Part shown: positions 16,061 to 24,818 of the stretch, one piece after another | Position numbering within the stretch: position 1 is the first letter of the stretch | How the letters are laid out: each line of letters opens with the position of its first letter | Source of the DNA: an uncultured Xanthomonas sp. | GTDB taxonomy: Bacteria; Pseudomonadota; Gammaproteobacteria; Xanthomonadales; Xanthomonadaceae | Assembly (NCBI GenBank): GCA_943912265.1 | Contig: CALTTS010000001.1 | Coordinates: 245,383 to 309,382 of the forward strand | Direction: 5' to 3' | Length of the DNA: 64,000 nucleotides | Notes under the pieces: generated by a model | Told to the model about the DNA's origin: nothing | The model's input: only the letters and a program-made list of their open reading frames with translations | The model's database searches: none | Translations under genes and position numbers: made by a program

Positions 16061-18079
16061 TCAGCGCCAGATCCGCACCTGCTGCGCGTCCGGCAGCTGC
16101 ATCGGCTGGCCGGCCTTGCAGGCATAGGCCGCGCCGAAGGCCGGCAGGTTGGCCAGCGGGCCGTCCACGCGCCATTGGCCGGGTGCGCGCAGGTCGGCGA
16201 CGGCACGCTGGGCGGCTTCGGACGGGCTGATCTGCTGGGCCCACAGTTGTGCCCAGCCGGTGAAGAAACCCTTGCGCGCGGCCACGTCGGCATTCGGTTG
16301 GGCCTGGGAGAAGGCGTCCCATGCCGTCTCGATGCCGGCCAGGTCGCCCATGTTTTCGGCCGAGGTCAGCTTGCCGTCCACCTTGGTGCCGCTCAATTGC
16401 GGCCAGGCGCGGCCGTCGTACTGGGCGGCGAGCCTGCCGGCCAGCGCGGCCCAGGCGCTCTTGTCGGCGGGCGTCCACCAGTCGCCGAGGCTGCCCTGGG
16501 CGTTGATCAGGCGGCCCTTGTCGTTGATCGCGCCGTTGATCTGGTGGCCGACCAGCGCGCCGAACGCGCCGTATTGCGCGGCCAGCGGGCGCGACAGGTC
16601 CAGCACCGGCGCCTGCAGCACCGCGGCGGTGACGATCAGCCGGTTCTGGGCGATGTCGTAGGTCAGCGCCGGCTGCTGCGGCAGCACGTCCCAGCGGCGG
16701 TCGGCGTTGCCCTTGCCGATGCGCTTCATTTCCTCGCGGTGGCGCCAGGTGGAGGCGATCAGCATGTTGCCGCCGAAGCTGCCGCGGCCCATCGGCTGCA
16801 CCGAATAGTCCAGGTCGCGGTGCGGGCTGCCGATCTCGATCTTCAGCTTCTCCAGCTTGGCACCGGCCTCGGCCTTGGCGGCATCGCTCAGCCAGCTGCT
16901 GCGCTGGACGGCGGCGATCTGCGCCTTGCGCACGTTGTCGGCGATCTCGCCGGCGCGCTTGCGCGCCTCGGCGCTGAGGTAGCGGTCGGCGTACTGGCGG
17001 CCGAGCATCGGGCCGGCCGCGGTGTTGATGGCGTCGAGCACCTGCTGCCAGCGCGGCGACGGTTCCTGCTGGCCCTGCAGCAGCCGGCCGCGGAAGCCGA
17101 AACCGGCGTCGCGGAAGCTGGCCGACAGGTACGGCGCCATCGCGTCGCCCACGCGCCAGCGCAGGTAGGCCTTCCACGCCTCCGGCTTGACGCTGCCGAT
17201 CATCCCGTCCAGCGTCTGGAACACGCGCGGGTCGGCCAGCGAGACCAGGTCGTCGTTGACGCCCTGCGCCTTCAGGAACGCATCCAGCTGCAGGTTGCGG
17301 TACTGCTTGCCCAGGTCCTTCACCGCGACCGGGGCGTAGTTGTTGAACGGGTTGCCGAGGTCGCCCAGGGTCTGCCCGCTGCGGGCGATGCGCGTCTCGA
17401 TGTCGAGCACGGCGGCCGATTCGGATTCCAGCCTGTCCTTCGGCGTGCCGGTCAGGGCGAGGATCTGCTGCACGTAGGCGCGGTAGCGGCCGAGCAGTTC
17501 GCGGGTGCCGGCGTCGTCGCGGGTGTAGTAGGCCGGGTCCGGCAGGCCCATGCCGCCCTGCATGAAGTAGCCGATGTGGCGGTCCAGCGCCTTCAGGTCG
17601 ATGTCCGGGCCGAAGTTGAAGGCCACCGGGATGCCGACCTGGTGCAGCGCGGCGATCGCGGCCGGCACGTCCTTGCCCTTCCTGATGGCGTTGATGCGGT
17701 CCAGCAGCGGGGCGATCGGCCTGGCGCCGTCGGCTTCCACCGCGGCCTCGTCCAGGCCGCTGGCCCAGAAGTCGCCGAGCAGCTTCTGCACCGTGTTCTG
17801 CGGCGCGCTGCGGGCGTTGTCGAGCAGGGTGCGCTGCTGCTGCACCGCCAGGTCGGCCAGCTGGCCGAGCGCGGTGACGGCGCCGCTGGCCGGGACGGGG
17901 TTGGCTTTCAGCCAGGCGGCATTGGCATCGGTGTAGAAGTCGGTGCAGGCCGCCGCGGAGGTGCTGGCCGGGGCGGATTTCGCGGCTTTCTTCCTGGTGG
18001 CGGCATCGGCCGTGGCGGCAAGGGCAAACAACGACACGGACACGGCAAGAGCAGCGACGAGCGGACGGATGGCGGGCAT
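16061..18079 (-). CDS. M13-family metallopeptidase homologue lacking the HExxH zinc motif (predicted pseudoenzyme)
   Basis: The 672-residue exported protein has a signal peptide (about 1-26, ending ATADA) and is alignable over its whole length with the three M13 (neprilysin/PepO-like) paralogues that follow. The zinc motif reads HQING at residues 512-516 (codons 16546 down to 16532) instead of HExxH, losing the catalytic glutamate and the second histidine. The NAxYNPxxN substrate motif is also replaced (TYDIAQNRLIV). The distal ligand region survives as SAENMGDLAG. The reading frame is intact, so this is a maintained gene, not a frameshifted relic. I infer a non-catalytic role such as binding or scaffolding. 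The C-terminus CKAGQPMQLPDAQQVRIW matches the family ending. Confidence 0.88.
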   Translation of the reverse strand: MPAIRPLVAALAVSVSLFALAATADAATRKKAAKSAPASTSAAACTDFYTDANAAWLKANPVPASGAVTALGQLADLAVQQQRTLLDNARSAPQNTVQKLLGDFWASGLDEAAVEADGARPIAPLLDRINAIRKGKDVPAAIAALHQVGIPVAFNFGPDIDLKALDRHIGYFMQGGMGLPDPAYYTRDDAGTRELLGRYRAYVQQILALTGTPKDRLESESAAVLDIETRIARSGQTLGDLGNPFNNYAPVAVKDLGKQYRNLQLDAFLKAQGVNDDLVSLADPRVFQTLDGMIGSVKPEAWKAYLRWRVGDAMAPYLSASFRDAGFGFRGRLLQGQQEPSPRWQQVLDAINTAAGPMLGRQYADRYLSAEARKRAGEIADNVRKAQIAAVQRSSWLSDAAKAEAGAKLEKLKIEIGSPHRDLDYSVQPMGRGSFGGNMLIASTWRHREEMKRIGKGNADRRWDVLPQQPALTYDIAQNRLIVTAAVLQAPVLDLSRPLAAQYGAFGALVGHQINGAINDKGRLINAQGSLGDWWTPADKSAWAALAGRLAAQYDGRAWPQLSGTKVDGKLTSAENMGDLAGIETAWDAFSQAQPNADVAARKGFFTGWAQLWAQQISPSEAAQRAVADLRAPGQWRVDGPLANLPAFGAAYACKAGQPMQLPDAQQVRIWR

Positions 18080-18180
18080 TTCGGGGTGTGCTTGCGGGGA
18101 AACGTGAAGTCTAGCAACCCGTGGCGATGGCGGATGAAGGCAACCGGGCCGGCGGCGCCGGCGTGGCCCGGGCCGGAAAC

Positions 18181-18210
18181 GCGAAGGCCCGGCAGGTGCC
18201 GGGCCTTCGC
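18181..18210 (-). terminator. hairpin terminator after second M13 gene
   Basis: GCGAAGGCCCGGCA (18181-18194) pairs with 18197-18210; the effective loop is about six bases. It lies 22 bases beyond the stop of the M13 gene ending at 18232 and before the start of the next gene downstream, so transcripts of these neighbours are probably at least partly separate. Confidence 0.7.
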
Positions 18211-18231
18211 GGTGTCCCGATGGGACGGCTG

Positions 18232-20286
18232 TCACCAGATCACGACCTGCGTGTCGGCCGGCCGCACCATCGCGTCGCCGGCCTTGCACTGGAAGGCCTG
18301 GGCGAAGGCGGGCATGTTCGACGGCGCGCCGATCGCGCGCAGCGACGCCGGGGCGTGCGGATCGGTGTTGAGGTACAGGATGGCCTGCTTCTCGCGCACG
18401 TTGCTGCGCCACACCCGGGCCCAGTTGAGGAAGAAGCGCTGGTCCTCGGTGTAGCCGTCGATCTTCGCCGCCGCTTCCTTCGGGTTCTGCTTCAGCGCGG
18501 TCTGCAGCGCGTCGTAGGCCACGTTCAGGCCGCCGAGGTCGGCGATGTTCTCGCCCAGGGTGAGCTTGCCGTTGACGTGCAGGTCCGGCTTGCCCTTGAT
18601 CGGCGCGTAGTCGTTGAACTGCTGCACTAGGCGGTCGGTGCGGGCCTCGAACGCGGCGCGGTCTTCCTGGGTCCACCAGTTGACGTTGTTGCCGGCACCG
18701 TCGAACTGGCTGCCCTCGTCGTCGAAACCGTGGCTGGCCTCGTGGCCGATCACCGCGCCGATGCCGCCGTAGTTGATCGCGTCGTCGCCGTCAGCATAGA
18801 AGAACGGCGGCTGCAGGATCGCGGCCGGGAAGTTGATCGTGTTGTCGGTGGGGTTGTAGTACGCGTTGACCGTCTGCGGGGTCATGCCCCATTCCATGCG
18901 GTCGCTCGGCTTGCCGATCTTGGCGATGTCGTAGTGGTAGTTGAACTTGCCGGCAGCCTGCACGTTGGCGAAGTAGTCACCCTCCACGATGTCCAGCCCG
19001 TCCCAGTTGCGCCAGGTGTCCGGGTAGCCGATCTTGGGCAGGAAGGTGTTCCACTTGGCGATGGCCTTGGCCTTGGTTTCCGGGCTCATCCAGTCCAGCT
19101 TCTCGATGCGCGTCTTCAGCGCCGCCCGCACGTTGTCCACCAGCACCTGCGCGCGTTCTTTGGCTTCTGGCTTGAATTCCTTGGCCACGTACAGCTGGCC
19201 CAGGGCCATGCCCATGCTGCCGTTGACGGTGCCCAGCACGCGCTTCCAGCGCGGCTTCTGTTCCGGCTGGCCGGCCAGGGTCTTGCCGTAGAAGTCGAAG
19301 CGGTTGTCCTGGAAGGCGGTGCTCAGGTAGGGCGATGCGCCGTCGATGGCATGGAAGCGCAGGTAGGCCTGCCAGGTGGAGGCCGGCGCGGTGGCCAGCA
19401 GCCGGTCGAACGCGGCGAAGAACGTCGGCTGGGACAGCGAGAAGCCCTTGTCCACGCGCACGCCCTGCGCGGCAAAGAACTTCTCCCAGCTGAAGTGCGG
19501 AGTGAGCTTGTCGGCCTCGGCGACGGTGACGAAGTGGTACTGGTTGGCCGGGTCGCGCAATTCGACGCGGCTCAGCGAGGCCTTGGCCAGTTCGGTCTCG
19601 AAGCCGACCACGGCGTCGGCCTGCTTCTTCGCCTCGGCCTCCGGCGTGCCGGCCAGCTGCAGGGTCCGGGCCACGTAGGCGCGGTAGGCCTCCAGCTCGT
19701 CCTTGTGTTTGGGGTCGGTGTAGTACTCGTTGGTCGGCAGGCCCAGGCCGTCCTGGCTGGCGTAGCCGATCTGGATGCTGGCGTCCTTGAAGTCCGGCGA
19801 GGCGCCGAAGCCGAACACGTAGCCGTCGCCTTCGTTGTAGCTGGCATTGATGAAGTCCACCACCTGGGCGGCGTTCTTCAGCGCGGCGATCTTCGCCAGG
19901 GTCGGCTTGATCGGGTCGAGGCCGGCCTTGTCCAGCGCGGTCTCGTTCATGCCCGAGGCGTACAGCCGGCCGATCTTCTGCTCGATCGAACCGGGCGCGG
20001 CCTTGGCGGCGTCCCTGGCAGCCTTCTCGACGATCTCGTGCTGGGTGTTCAGGCTGTCGTCGGCCAGCTTGTCGAAGGCGCCCCAGCGGGTGCGGTCGGC
20101 CGGGATCGGGTTGGCGGCGATCCACTTGGCGTTGACGAAGCCGTCGAAGTCGGCGCAGGCCGACACGGCCGGGTCGAGGTCGGCCACGTCGAACACCGTG
20201 GCCTTGGGCTTGTCGGCGGCGTTGGCGCTCAGGCAGGTGGCCAGCGAGGCGGCCAGGGCCAGTTTGCGGAATGCGGGATGGGACAT
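18232..20286 (-). CDS. M13-family zinc metallopeptidase (copy 2)
   Basis: The 684-residue exported peptidase has a signal peptide (about 1-23, ending LSANA) followed by mature sequence opening with the family phrase DVADLDPAVSACADFDGFVNAKW. Catalytic features are intact: VNAYYNPTDNTINFPA, HEASH at 515-519 (codons 18730-18744) and GENIADLGGL with the third zinc ligand. It cleaves oligopeptides by analogy with PepO/neprilysin; it is probably periplasmic or secreted. A 343-bp tract (18502-18844) is almost identical to the next copy. Start MSHPAFRKL at 20286. Confidence 0.93.
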   Translation of the reverse strand: MSHPAFRKLALAASLATCLSANAADKPKATVFDVADLDPAVSACADFDGFVNAKWIAANPIPADRTRWGAFDKLADDSLNTQHEIVEKAARDAAKAAPGSIEQKIGRLYASGMNETALDKAGLDPIKPTLAKIAALKNAAQVVDFINASYNEGDGYVFGFGASPDFKDASIQIGYASQDGLGLPTNEYYTDPKHKDELEAYRAYVARTLQLAGTPEAEAKKQADAVVGFETELAKASLSRVELRDPANQYHFVTVAEADKLTPHFSWEKFFAAQGVRVDKGFSLSQPTFFAAFDRLLATAPASTWQAYLRFHAIDGASPYLSTAFQDNRFDFYGKTLAGQPEQKPRWKRVLGTVNGSMGMALGQLYVAKEFKPEAKERAQVLVDNVRAALKTRIEKLDWMSPETKAKAIAKWNTFLPKIGYPDTWRNWDGLDIVEGDYFANVQAAGKFNYHYDIAKIGKPSDRMEWGMTPQTVNAYYNPTDNTINFPAAILQPPFFYADGDDAINYGGIGAVIGHEASHGFDDEGSQFDGAGNNVNWWTQEDRAAFEARTDRLVQQFNDYAPIKGKPDLHVNGKLTLGENIADLGGLNVAYDALQTALKQNPKEAAAKIDGYTEDQRFFLNWARVWRSNVREKQAILYLNTDPHAPASLRAIGAPSNMPAFAQAFQCKAGDAMVRPADTQVVIW
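18502..18844 (-). repeat. 343-bp tract shared with 20619-20961
   Basis: Base-by-base reading shows one difference in 343 bases (A at 18793 against G at 20910) between this part of M13 copy 2 and the same part of copy 3. Identity drops at once at both borders (18501/20618 and 18845/20962). The tract covers the HExxH and GENIADLGG region. Confidence 0.9.
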
Positions 20287-20357
20287 CGGTATTGCTCCGT
20301 TGGAATTCGGACGGGAAAGCCGGGCCGCGGATCGTGCGCCCGCGGCCGGGGAAGGGG

Positions 20358-22400
20358 TCACCAGATCACGACCTGCGCGTCGGCCGGCCGCACCATCGCG
20401 TCGCCGGCCTTGCACTGGAAGGCGCGGGCGAAGGCCGGCATGTTCGAGGGCGTGGCGATCGCGCGGAATTTCGCCGGCGCGTGCGGGTCGGTGTTGAGCA
20501 GCACCAGTTGCGCCTTGTCGCGGATGTTGCCGCGCCACACCCGCGCCCAGCTGAGGAAGAAGCGCTGGTCGCGGGTCAGGCCGTCGATCATCGGGTCCGG
20601 GGTGCCGGCATCGGCGGCCTGCAGCGCGTCGTAGGCCACGTTCAGGCCGCCGAGGTCGGCGATGTTCTCGCCCAGGGTGAGCTTGCCGTTGACGTGCAGG
20701 TCCGGCTTGCCCTTGATCGGCGCGTAGTCGTTGAACTGCTGCACTAGGCGGTCGGTGCGGGCCTCGAACGCGGCGCGGTCTTCCTGGGTCCACCAGTTGA
20801 CGTTGTTGCCGGCACCGTCGAACTGGCTGCCCTCGTCGTCGAAACCGTGGCTGGCCTCGTGGCCGATCACCGCGCCGATGCCGCCGTAGTTGATCGCGTC
20901 GTCGCCGTCGGCATAGAAGAACGGCGGCTGCAGGATCGCGGCCGGGAAGTTGATCGTGTTGGTCGCCGCGCTGTAGTAGGCGTTGACCGTCTGCGGGGTC
21001 ATGCTCCACTCCATGCGGTCGGTCGGCTTGCCGATCTTGTCCAGCTGGTAGCGGTAGTTGAACGCCGAGGCCGCTTGCAGGCTGGCGTAGTAGCCGCCCG
21101 GGGCGATGTCCAGCCCGTCCCAGCTGCGCCAGGTGTCCGGGTAGCCGATCTTGGGCAGGAAGGTGCTCCACTTCTCCAGCGCCCTGGCCTTGGTGGCATC
21201 GCTCATCCAGTCCAGCCGCTCGATGCGCGCCTTCAGCGCGTCGCGCACGTTGTCCACCAGCTGCTGCGCGCGCGCCTTGGCCTCGGGCGGGAAGTAGGCG
21301 GCCACGTACAGCTGGCCCAGGGCCATGCCCATCGAGCCGTTCACCGCCTCCAGCACCCGCTTCCAGCGCTGCTGCATCTCCGGCTGGCCGTTGAGGGTCT
21401 TGCCGTAGAAGGCGAAGTTGGCCTGCTGGAACGGCGCGGACAGGTACGGCGAGGCCTCGTCGATGACGTGGAAGGCCAGGTAGTCGCGCCACTGCGCGAC
21501 CGGCACGCCGGCGAGCATGGCATCGAACTCGGCGAAGAACGTCGGCTGGGACAGGGAGAAGCCGGCCCCCGGCGCGACGCCGACCGCGGCGAAGAAGGCG
21601 TTCCAGTCGAAGTGCGGGGTGATCCTGCCGGCCTCGGCGAGGTCGACGAAGTGGTACTGGTTGGCCGGGTCGCGCAGTTCCACCCGGCTCAGCGAGGCCT
21701 TGGCCAGGCGCGTCTCGAAGGCCAGCACGGCCTGCGCCTTGCGCTGCGCCTGCGCGGCCGGCACGCCGGTCAGCGCGAACACGCCGGCGGCATGTTCGAC
21801 GAAGGCGGCGCGGATGTCGGCGTACTTGGCGTCGGTGTAGTAGTCCGGGGTGGGCAGGCTCAGGCCGCCCTGGCCGGCGAAGGCGATCTGGCGGGCGGCG
21901 TCCTTGAAGTCCGCACCCGGGCCGAAGCGGAACACCTGGCCGTCGCCGCGGGCGAAGGCCTGGCCCAGCCAGGCCGCGACCGCCTTCCCGTCCGCCAGCC
22001 GGGCGATGCCGGCCAGCTCGGGCCTGATCGGGTCGAAGCCGGCGCGGTCGATGGCGGTCTCGTCCATGCCGGCGGCATACAGCCGGCCGATCTTCTGCCC
22101 GATCGAACCGGCCGGCGCGGCGGCCGCGTCGGCGGCGGCGCGCTCGACCAGCGCGTGCTGGGCCTCCAGGCTCTTTTCGCGCAGCGCGTCGAACGCACCC
22201 CAGCGGGTGCGGTCGGCGGGGATCGGGTTGGCGGCGATCCACTTGCCGTTGGCGTAGGCGTCGAAATCGGCGCAGGCGGACACGCTGCGGTCCAGCTCGG
22301 ACACGTCGAACGCGGGCGAAGCGGTTTCGGCGGCGACGGCGGCGGCGGACAGGGCGAGCGAAGTGGCCAGGGCCAGCGTGCGCAGAGTGGGTCGGTGCAT
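20358..22400 (-). CDS. M13-family zinc metallopeptidase (copy 3)
   Basis: The 680-residue product starts MHRPTLRTLALATSLALSAA at 22400, giving a normal signal peptide (about 1-24); an ATG at 22448 would place charged residues before it. HEASH (514-518), NAYYSAATNTINFPA and GENIADLGGL mark an intact M13 active site. The opening DVSELDRSVSACADFDAYANGKW is close to copy 2. A 71-base gap separates its stop from the copy 2 start and holds a weak hairpin (20323-20330 with 20340-20347). Substrate is unknown. Confidence 0.93.
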   Translation of the reverse strand: MHRPTLRTLALATSLALSAAAVAAETASPAFDVSELDRSVSACADFDAYANGKWIAANPIPADRTRWGAFDALREKSLEAQHALVERAAADAAAAPAGSIGQKIGRLYAAGMDETAIDRAGFDPIRPELAGIARLADGKAVAAWLGQAFARGDGQVFRFGPGADFKDAARQIAFAGQGGLSLPTPDYYTDAKYADIRAAFVEHAAGVFALTGVPAAQAQRKAQAVLAFETRLAKASLSRVELRDPANQYHFVDLAEAGRITPHFDWNAFFAAVGVAPGAGFSLSQPTFFAEFDAMLAGVPVAQWRDYLAFHVIDEASPYLSAPFQQANFAFYGKTLNGQPEMQQRWKRVLEAVNGSMGMALGQLYVAAYFPPEAKARAQQLVDNVRDALKARIERLDWMSDATKARALEKWSTFLPKIGYPDTWRSWDGLDIAPGGYYASLQAASAFNYRYQLDKIGKPTDRMEWSMTPQTVNAYYSAATNTINFPAAILQPPFFYADGDDAINYGGIGAVIGHEASHGFDDEGSQFDGAGNNVNWWTQEDRAAFEARTDRLVQQFNDYAPIKGKPDLHVNGKLTLGENIADLGGLNVAYDALQAADAGTPDPMIDGLTRDQRFFLSWARVWRGNIRDKAQLVLLNTDPHAPAKFRAIATPSNMPAFARAFQCKAGDAMVRPADAQVVIW
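20619..20961 (-). repeat. 343-bp tract shared with 18502-18844
   Basis: Second member of the near-identical pair, offset 2117 bases, inside M13 copy 3. The tract includes the uncommon tetranucleotide CTAG in both copies. Flanking sequence diverges at ordinary paralogue levels. Confidence 0.9.
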
Positions 22401-22444
22401 CGGGCAACTCCGGAAATGCGGAAGGGAACGGGACGGCGGAAACG

Positions 22445-22479
22445 GCAACGACCGCCGCGGTGGCCGCGGCGGTCGTTGC
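22445..22479 (-). terminator. strong hairpin terminator after fourth M13 gene
   Basis: A perfect 16-bp stem (22445-22460 with 22464-22479) with a 3-base loop lies 33 bases beyond the stop at 22512 and before the start of copy 3 at 22400. It has no U tract. It suggests that the M13 genes are separate transcription units or depend on read-through. Confidence 0.7.
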
Positions 22480-22511
22480 GGGTCAGGCGGGGGCGCGCGC
22501 AGGCGCGGGCA

Positions 22512-24608
22512 TCACCAGATGACCACCTGCTTGTCGCCCGGGCGGACCATCGCGTCGCCGGCCTTGCACTGGAACGCGGCGGCGAAGGCCGGCAGGTTGG
22601 ACGGCGCGCCGATCGCGCGGAAGTCGGCCGGCGCGTGCGGGTCGGTCTTCAGGCGCACGGCCAGGTTTTCCGGCGTGAAGTTGCGGCGCCACACCGTGGC
22701 CCAGTTGAGGAAGAAGCGCTGGTCGCGGCTCAGGCCGTCGGTCATCGGGTCCGGCGTGCCGGCGGTGGCGGCCTTCATCGCGTCATAGGCCGTGGCCAGG
22801 CCGCCGAGGTCGGCAATGTTCTCGCCCAGGGTCAGTTTGCCGCTGACCTTGCCCTGCGGGGTGGCGTAGCCGTCGAACTGGGCCACCAGCTTGCCGGTGC
22901 GCTCGGCGAAGCCCTTGGCGTCGGCCGGGCTCCACCAGTTCTCGAAGTTGCCGGTCGGCCCGAAGCGGCTGCCCTGGTCGTCGTAACCGTGGCTCATCTC
23001 GTGGCCGATCACCGCGCCGATGCCACCGTAATTCATCTCGGCGGTGGCCTTGGGGTCGAAGAACGGCGGCTGCAGGATGGCGGCCGGGAACACGATCTCG
23101 TTCTGCAGCGGGTTGTAGTAGGCGTTGATGGTCTGCGGGGTCATGCCCCACTCGGTCTTGTCCACCGGCTTGCCGATCTTGGACAGGTTCCACTTGTAGT
23201 TGAACGCGGTGGCCGCCTCGACGTTGCCCAGGTAGCTGTCGCGGCCGGTGCTCAGGCCGTCCCACGGGCGCCACTTGTCCGGGTAGCCGATCTTGGGCGT
23301 GAAGCTGTTCCACTTGGCAATGGCTTTTTCTTTGGTCTCCGGACTCATCCAGTCCAGCTTCTCGATGCGCGCCTTCAGCGCGGTGCGCAGGTTGCCGACC
23401 AGCTGTTCCATCTTGGTCTTGGACTCGGCCGGGAAGGCCACCTGCACGTACAGCTGGCCCAGCGCCTCGCCGACCTCCTCGTTGGTGGTGGCCAGCACCC
23501 GCTTCCAGCGCGGCTTGATTTCCTTCTGGCCGTTGAGGGTCTTGCCGTAGAAGTCGAAGTTCTCCTGCACGAACGGCTGGCTCAGGTAGGGCGAGGCCGC
23601 ATCCACCGCGTGGAAGCGCAGGTAGGCGCGCCACACCGCCGGGTCGGTGTCGCCGATCATCTTGCCCACTTCCTGGTGGAAGGCCGGGATGGCCAGCGAG
23701 AACTTCGGCTGCGGGGCCACGCCCTGCGACTTGAAGAACGCCGTCCACGACCAGTTCGGGGTCAGCTTGTCGGCCTGCTCCAGCGTCACCGGGTTGTAGA
23801 ACAGCGAGGCGTCGCGCGACAGCTCGGTGCTGGTCTTGGACACCCTGGCCAGGCGGGTTTCGAAGGCCACCACGTCCTTGGCCTGCTTTTCCGCATCGGC
23901 CGCCGGCGTGCCCGACAGTGCCAGCACCCTGGCGACGTGGGCCTGGTAGGCGGCCAGCTTGTCCTTGTTTTCCGCCTTGGTGTAGTACTCCGGGTCGGGC
24001 AGGCCGAGGCCTCCCTGCGAGGCGTAGGCGATGTTGTTGGCCGAATCCTTGAAGTCGGCTTCGGCGCCGAAGCCGAACAGCCCCAGCTGGCCCTTGGCGG
24101 CGCTGGCGCGCAGGTAGTCCACCAGCCTGGCCGGGTCGGTCACGCCGTCGATGGCGGCCAGTTCGGGCTTGAGCGGGTCGATGCCCTGGGCGTCGATCTT
24201 CGCTTCGTCCATGCCGGTGGCCCAGAAGTCGCCGACCAGCTTCTCCACGCCGGTGGCGTGGGCATCGGCGGCGGCCTGCTCGGCCAGCTGGCGCTGCACC
24301 GCGTTGGAGCGCTCGTCCAGGGTCTCGAACGAACCCCAGGTGGCGCGGTCGCCCGGGATCGGATTGGCCGCCAGCCACTTGCCGTTGGCGTAGCCGCCGA
24401 AATCGGCGCAGGCATTCCGGGTGGTGTCCAGGTCGGCCACGTCGAAGTGGATGTAGGGCGGCAGCGTGCTTTCGTCCAGGGTCAGCGGCTTGGCCGCCTC
24501 CACGGCCGGGGCGGCGGCGGGCGCGGCGGCCTCCGGCTTCTTGCAGGCCGACAGCGCGGCGGCCACGGCGAGCGAGAGGATCAGGTACTGCGGTGTGCGG
24601 ATGGTCAC
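22512..24608 (-). CDS. M13-family zinc metallopeptidase, predicted lipoprotein (copy 4)
   Basis: The 698-residue product begins at GTG 24608 (GGAGAG about nine bases upstream) as MTIRTPQYLILSLAVAAALSACKK. LSAC is a lipobox, so it is probably anchored to a membrane as a lipoprotein, unlike copies 1-3. An Ala/Pro-rich linker precedes the catalytic region. HEMSH (536-540), NAYYNPLQNEIVFPA and GENIADLGGL show an intact M13 site. It is the most divergent of the three active copies and the upstream member of the array. Confidence 0.92.
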   Translation of the reverse strand: MTIRTPQYLILSLAVAAALSACKKPEAAAPAAAPAVEAAKPLTLDESTLPPYIHFDVADLDTTRNACADFGGYANGKWLAANPIPGDRATWGSFETLDERSNAVQRQLAEQAAADAHATGVEKLVGDFWATGMDEAKIDAQGIDPLKPELAAIDGVTDPARLVDYLRASAAKGQLGLFGFGAEADFKDSANNIAYASQGGLGLPDPEYYTKAENKDKLAAYQAHVARVLALSGTPAADAEKQAKDVVAFETRLARVSKTSTELSRDASLFYNPVTLEQADKLTPNWSWTAFFKSQGVAPQPKFSLAIPAFHQEVGKMIGDTDPAVWRAYLRFHAVDAASPYLSQPFVQENFDFYGKTLNGQKEIKPRWKRVLATTNEEVGEALGQLYVQVAFPAESKTKMEQLVGNLRTALKARIEKLDWMSPETKEKAIAKWNSFTPKIGYPDKWRPWDGLSTGRDSYLGNVEAATAFNYKWNLSKIGKPVDKTEWGMTPQTINAYYNPLQNEIVFPAAILQPPFFDPKATAEMNYGGIGAVIGHEMSHGYDDQGSRFGPTGNFENWWSPADAKGFAERTGKLVAQFDGYATPQGKVSGKLTLGENIADLGGLATAYDAMKAATAGTPDPMTDGLSRDQRFFLNWATVWRRNFTPENLAVRLKTDPHAPADFRAIGAPSNLPAFAAAFQCKAGDAMVRPGDKQVVIW

Positions 24609-24818
24609 GGGATGGCTCTCCGGCCCGGCGGGCCCTGTGATGTGCGATGGCCCGATGCCGGGCCGTGGCCGGACTTTAGCGCCCGCCGGCGGCGCTGCCC
24701 GGTGTCGAAGGTCATGGCGCCTGCGGGCAGGCAGGCGCATTCAATTGTCGTGTGGGGCGATGACCGGGCCTGCACCGGGCGCCACGCCGTGCCGCCGCCG
24801 GCCTGCCGCGCGCGGCGT

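Noticed and set aside
16061..18079. Frameshift or sequencing error explaining HQING in the M13 homologue
   Set aside because: The frame is continuous with family similarity on both sides, and other active-site segments are altered too, so a single error cannot explain it.
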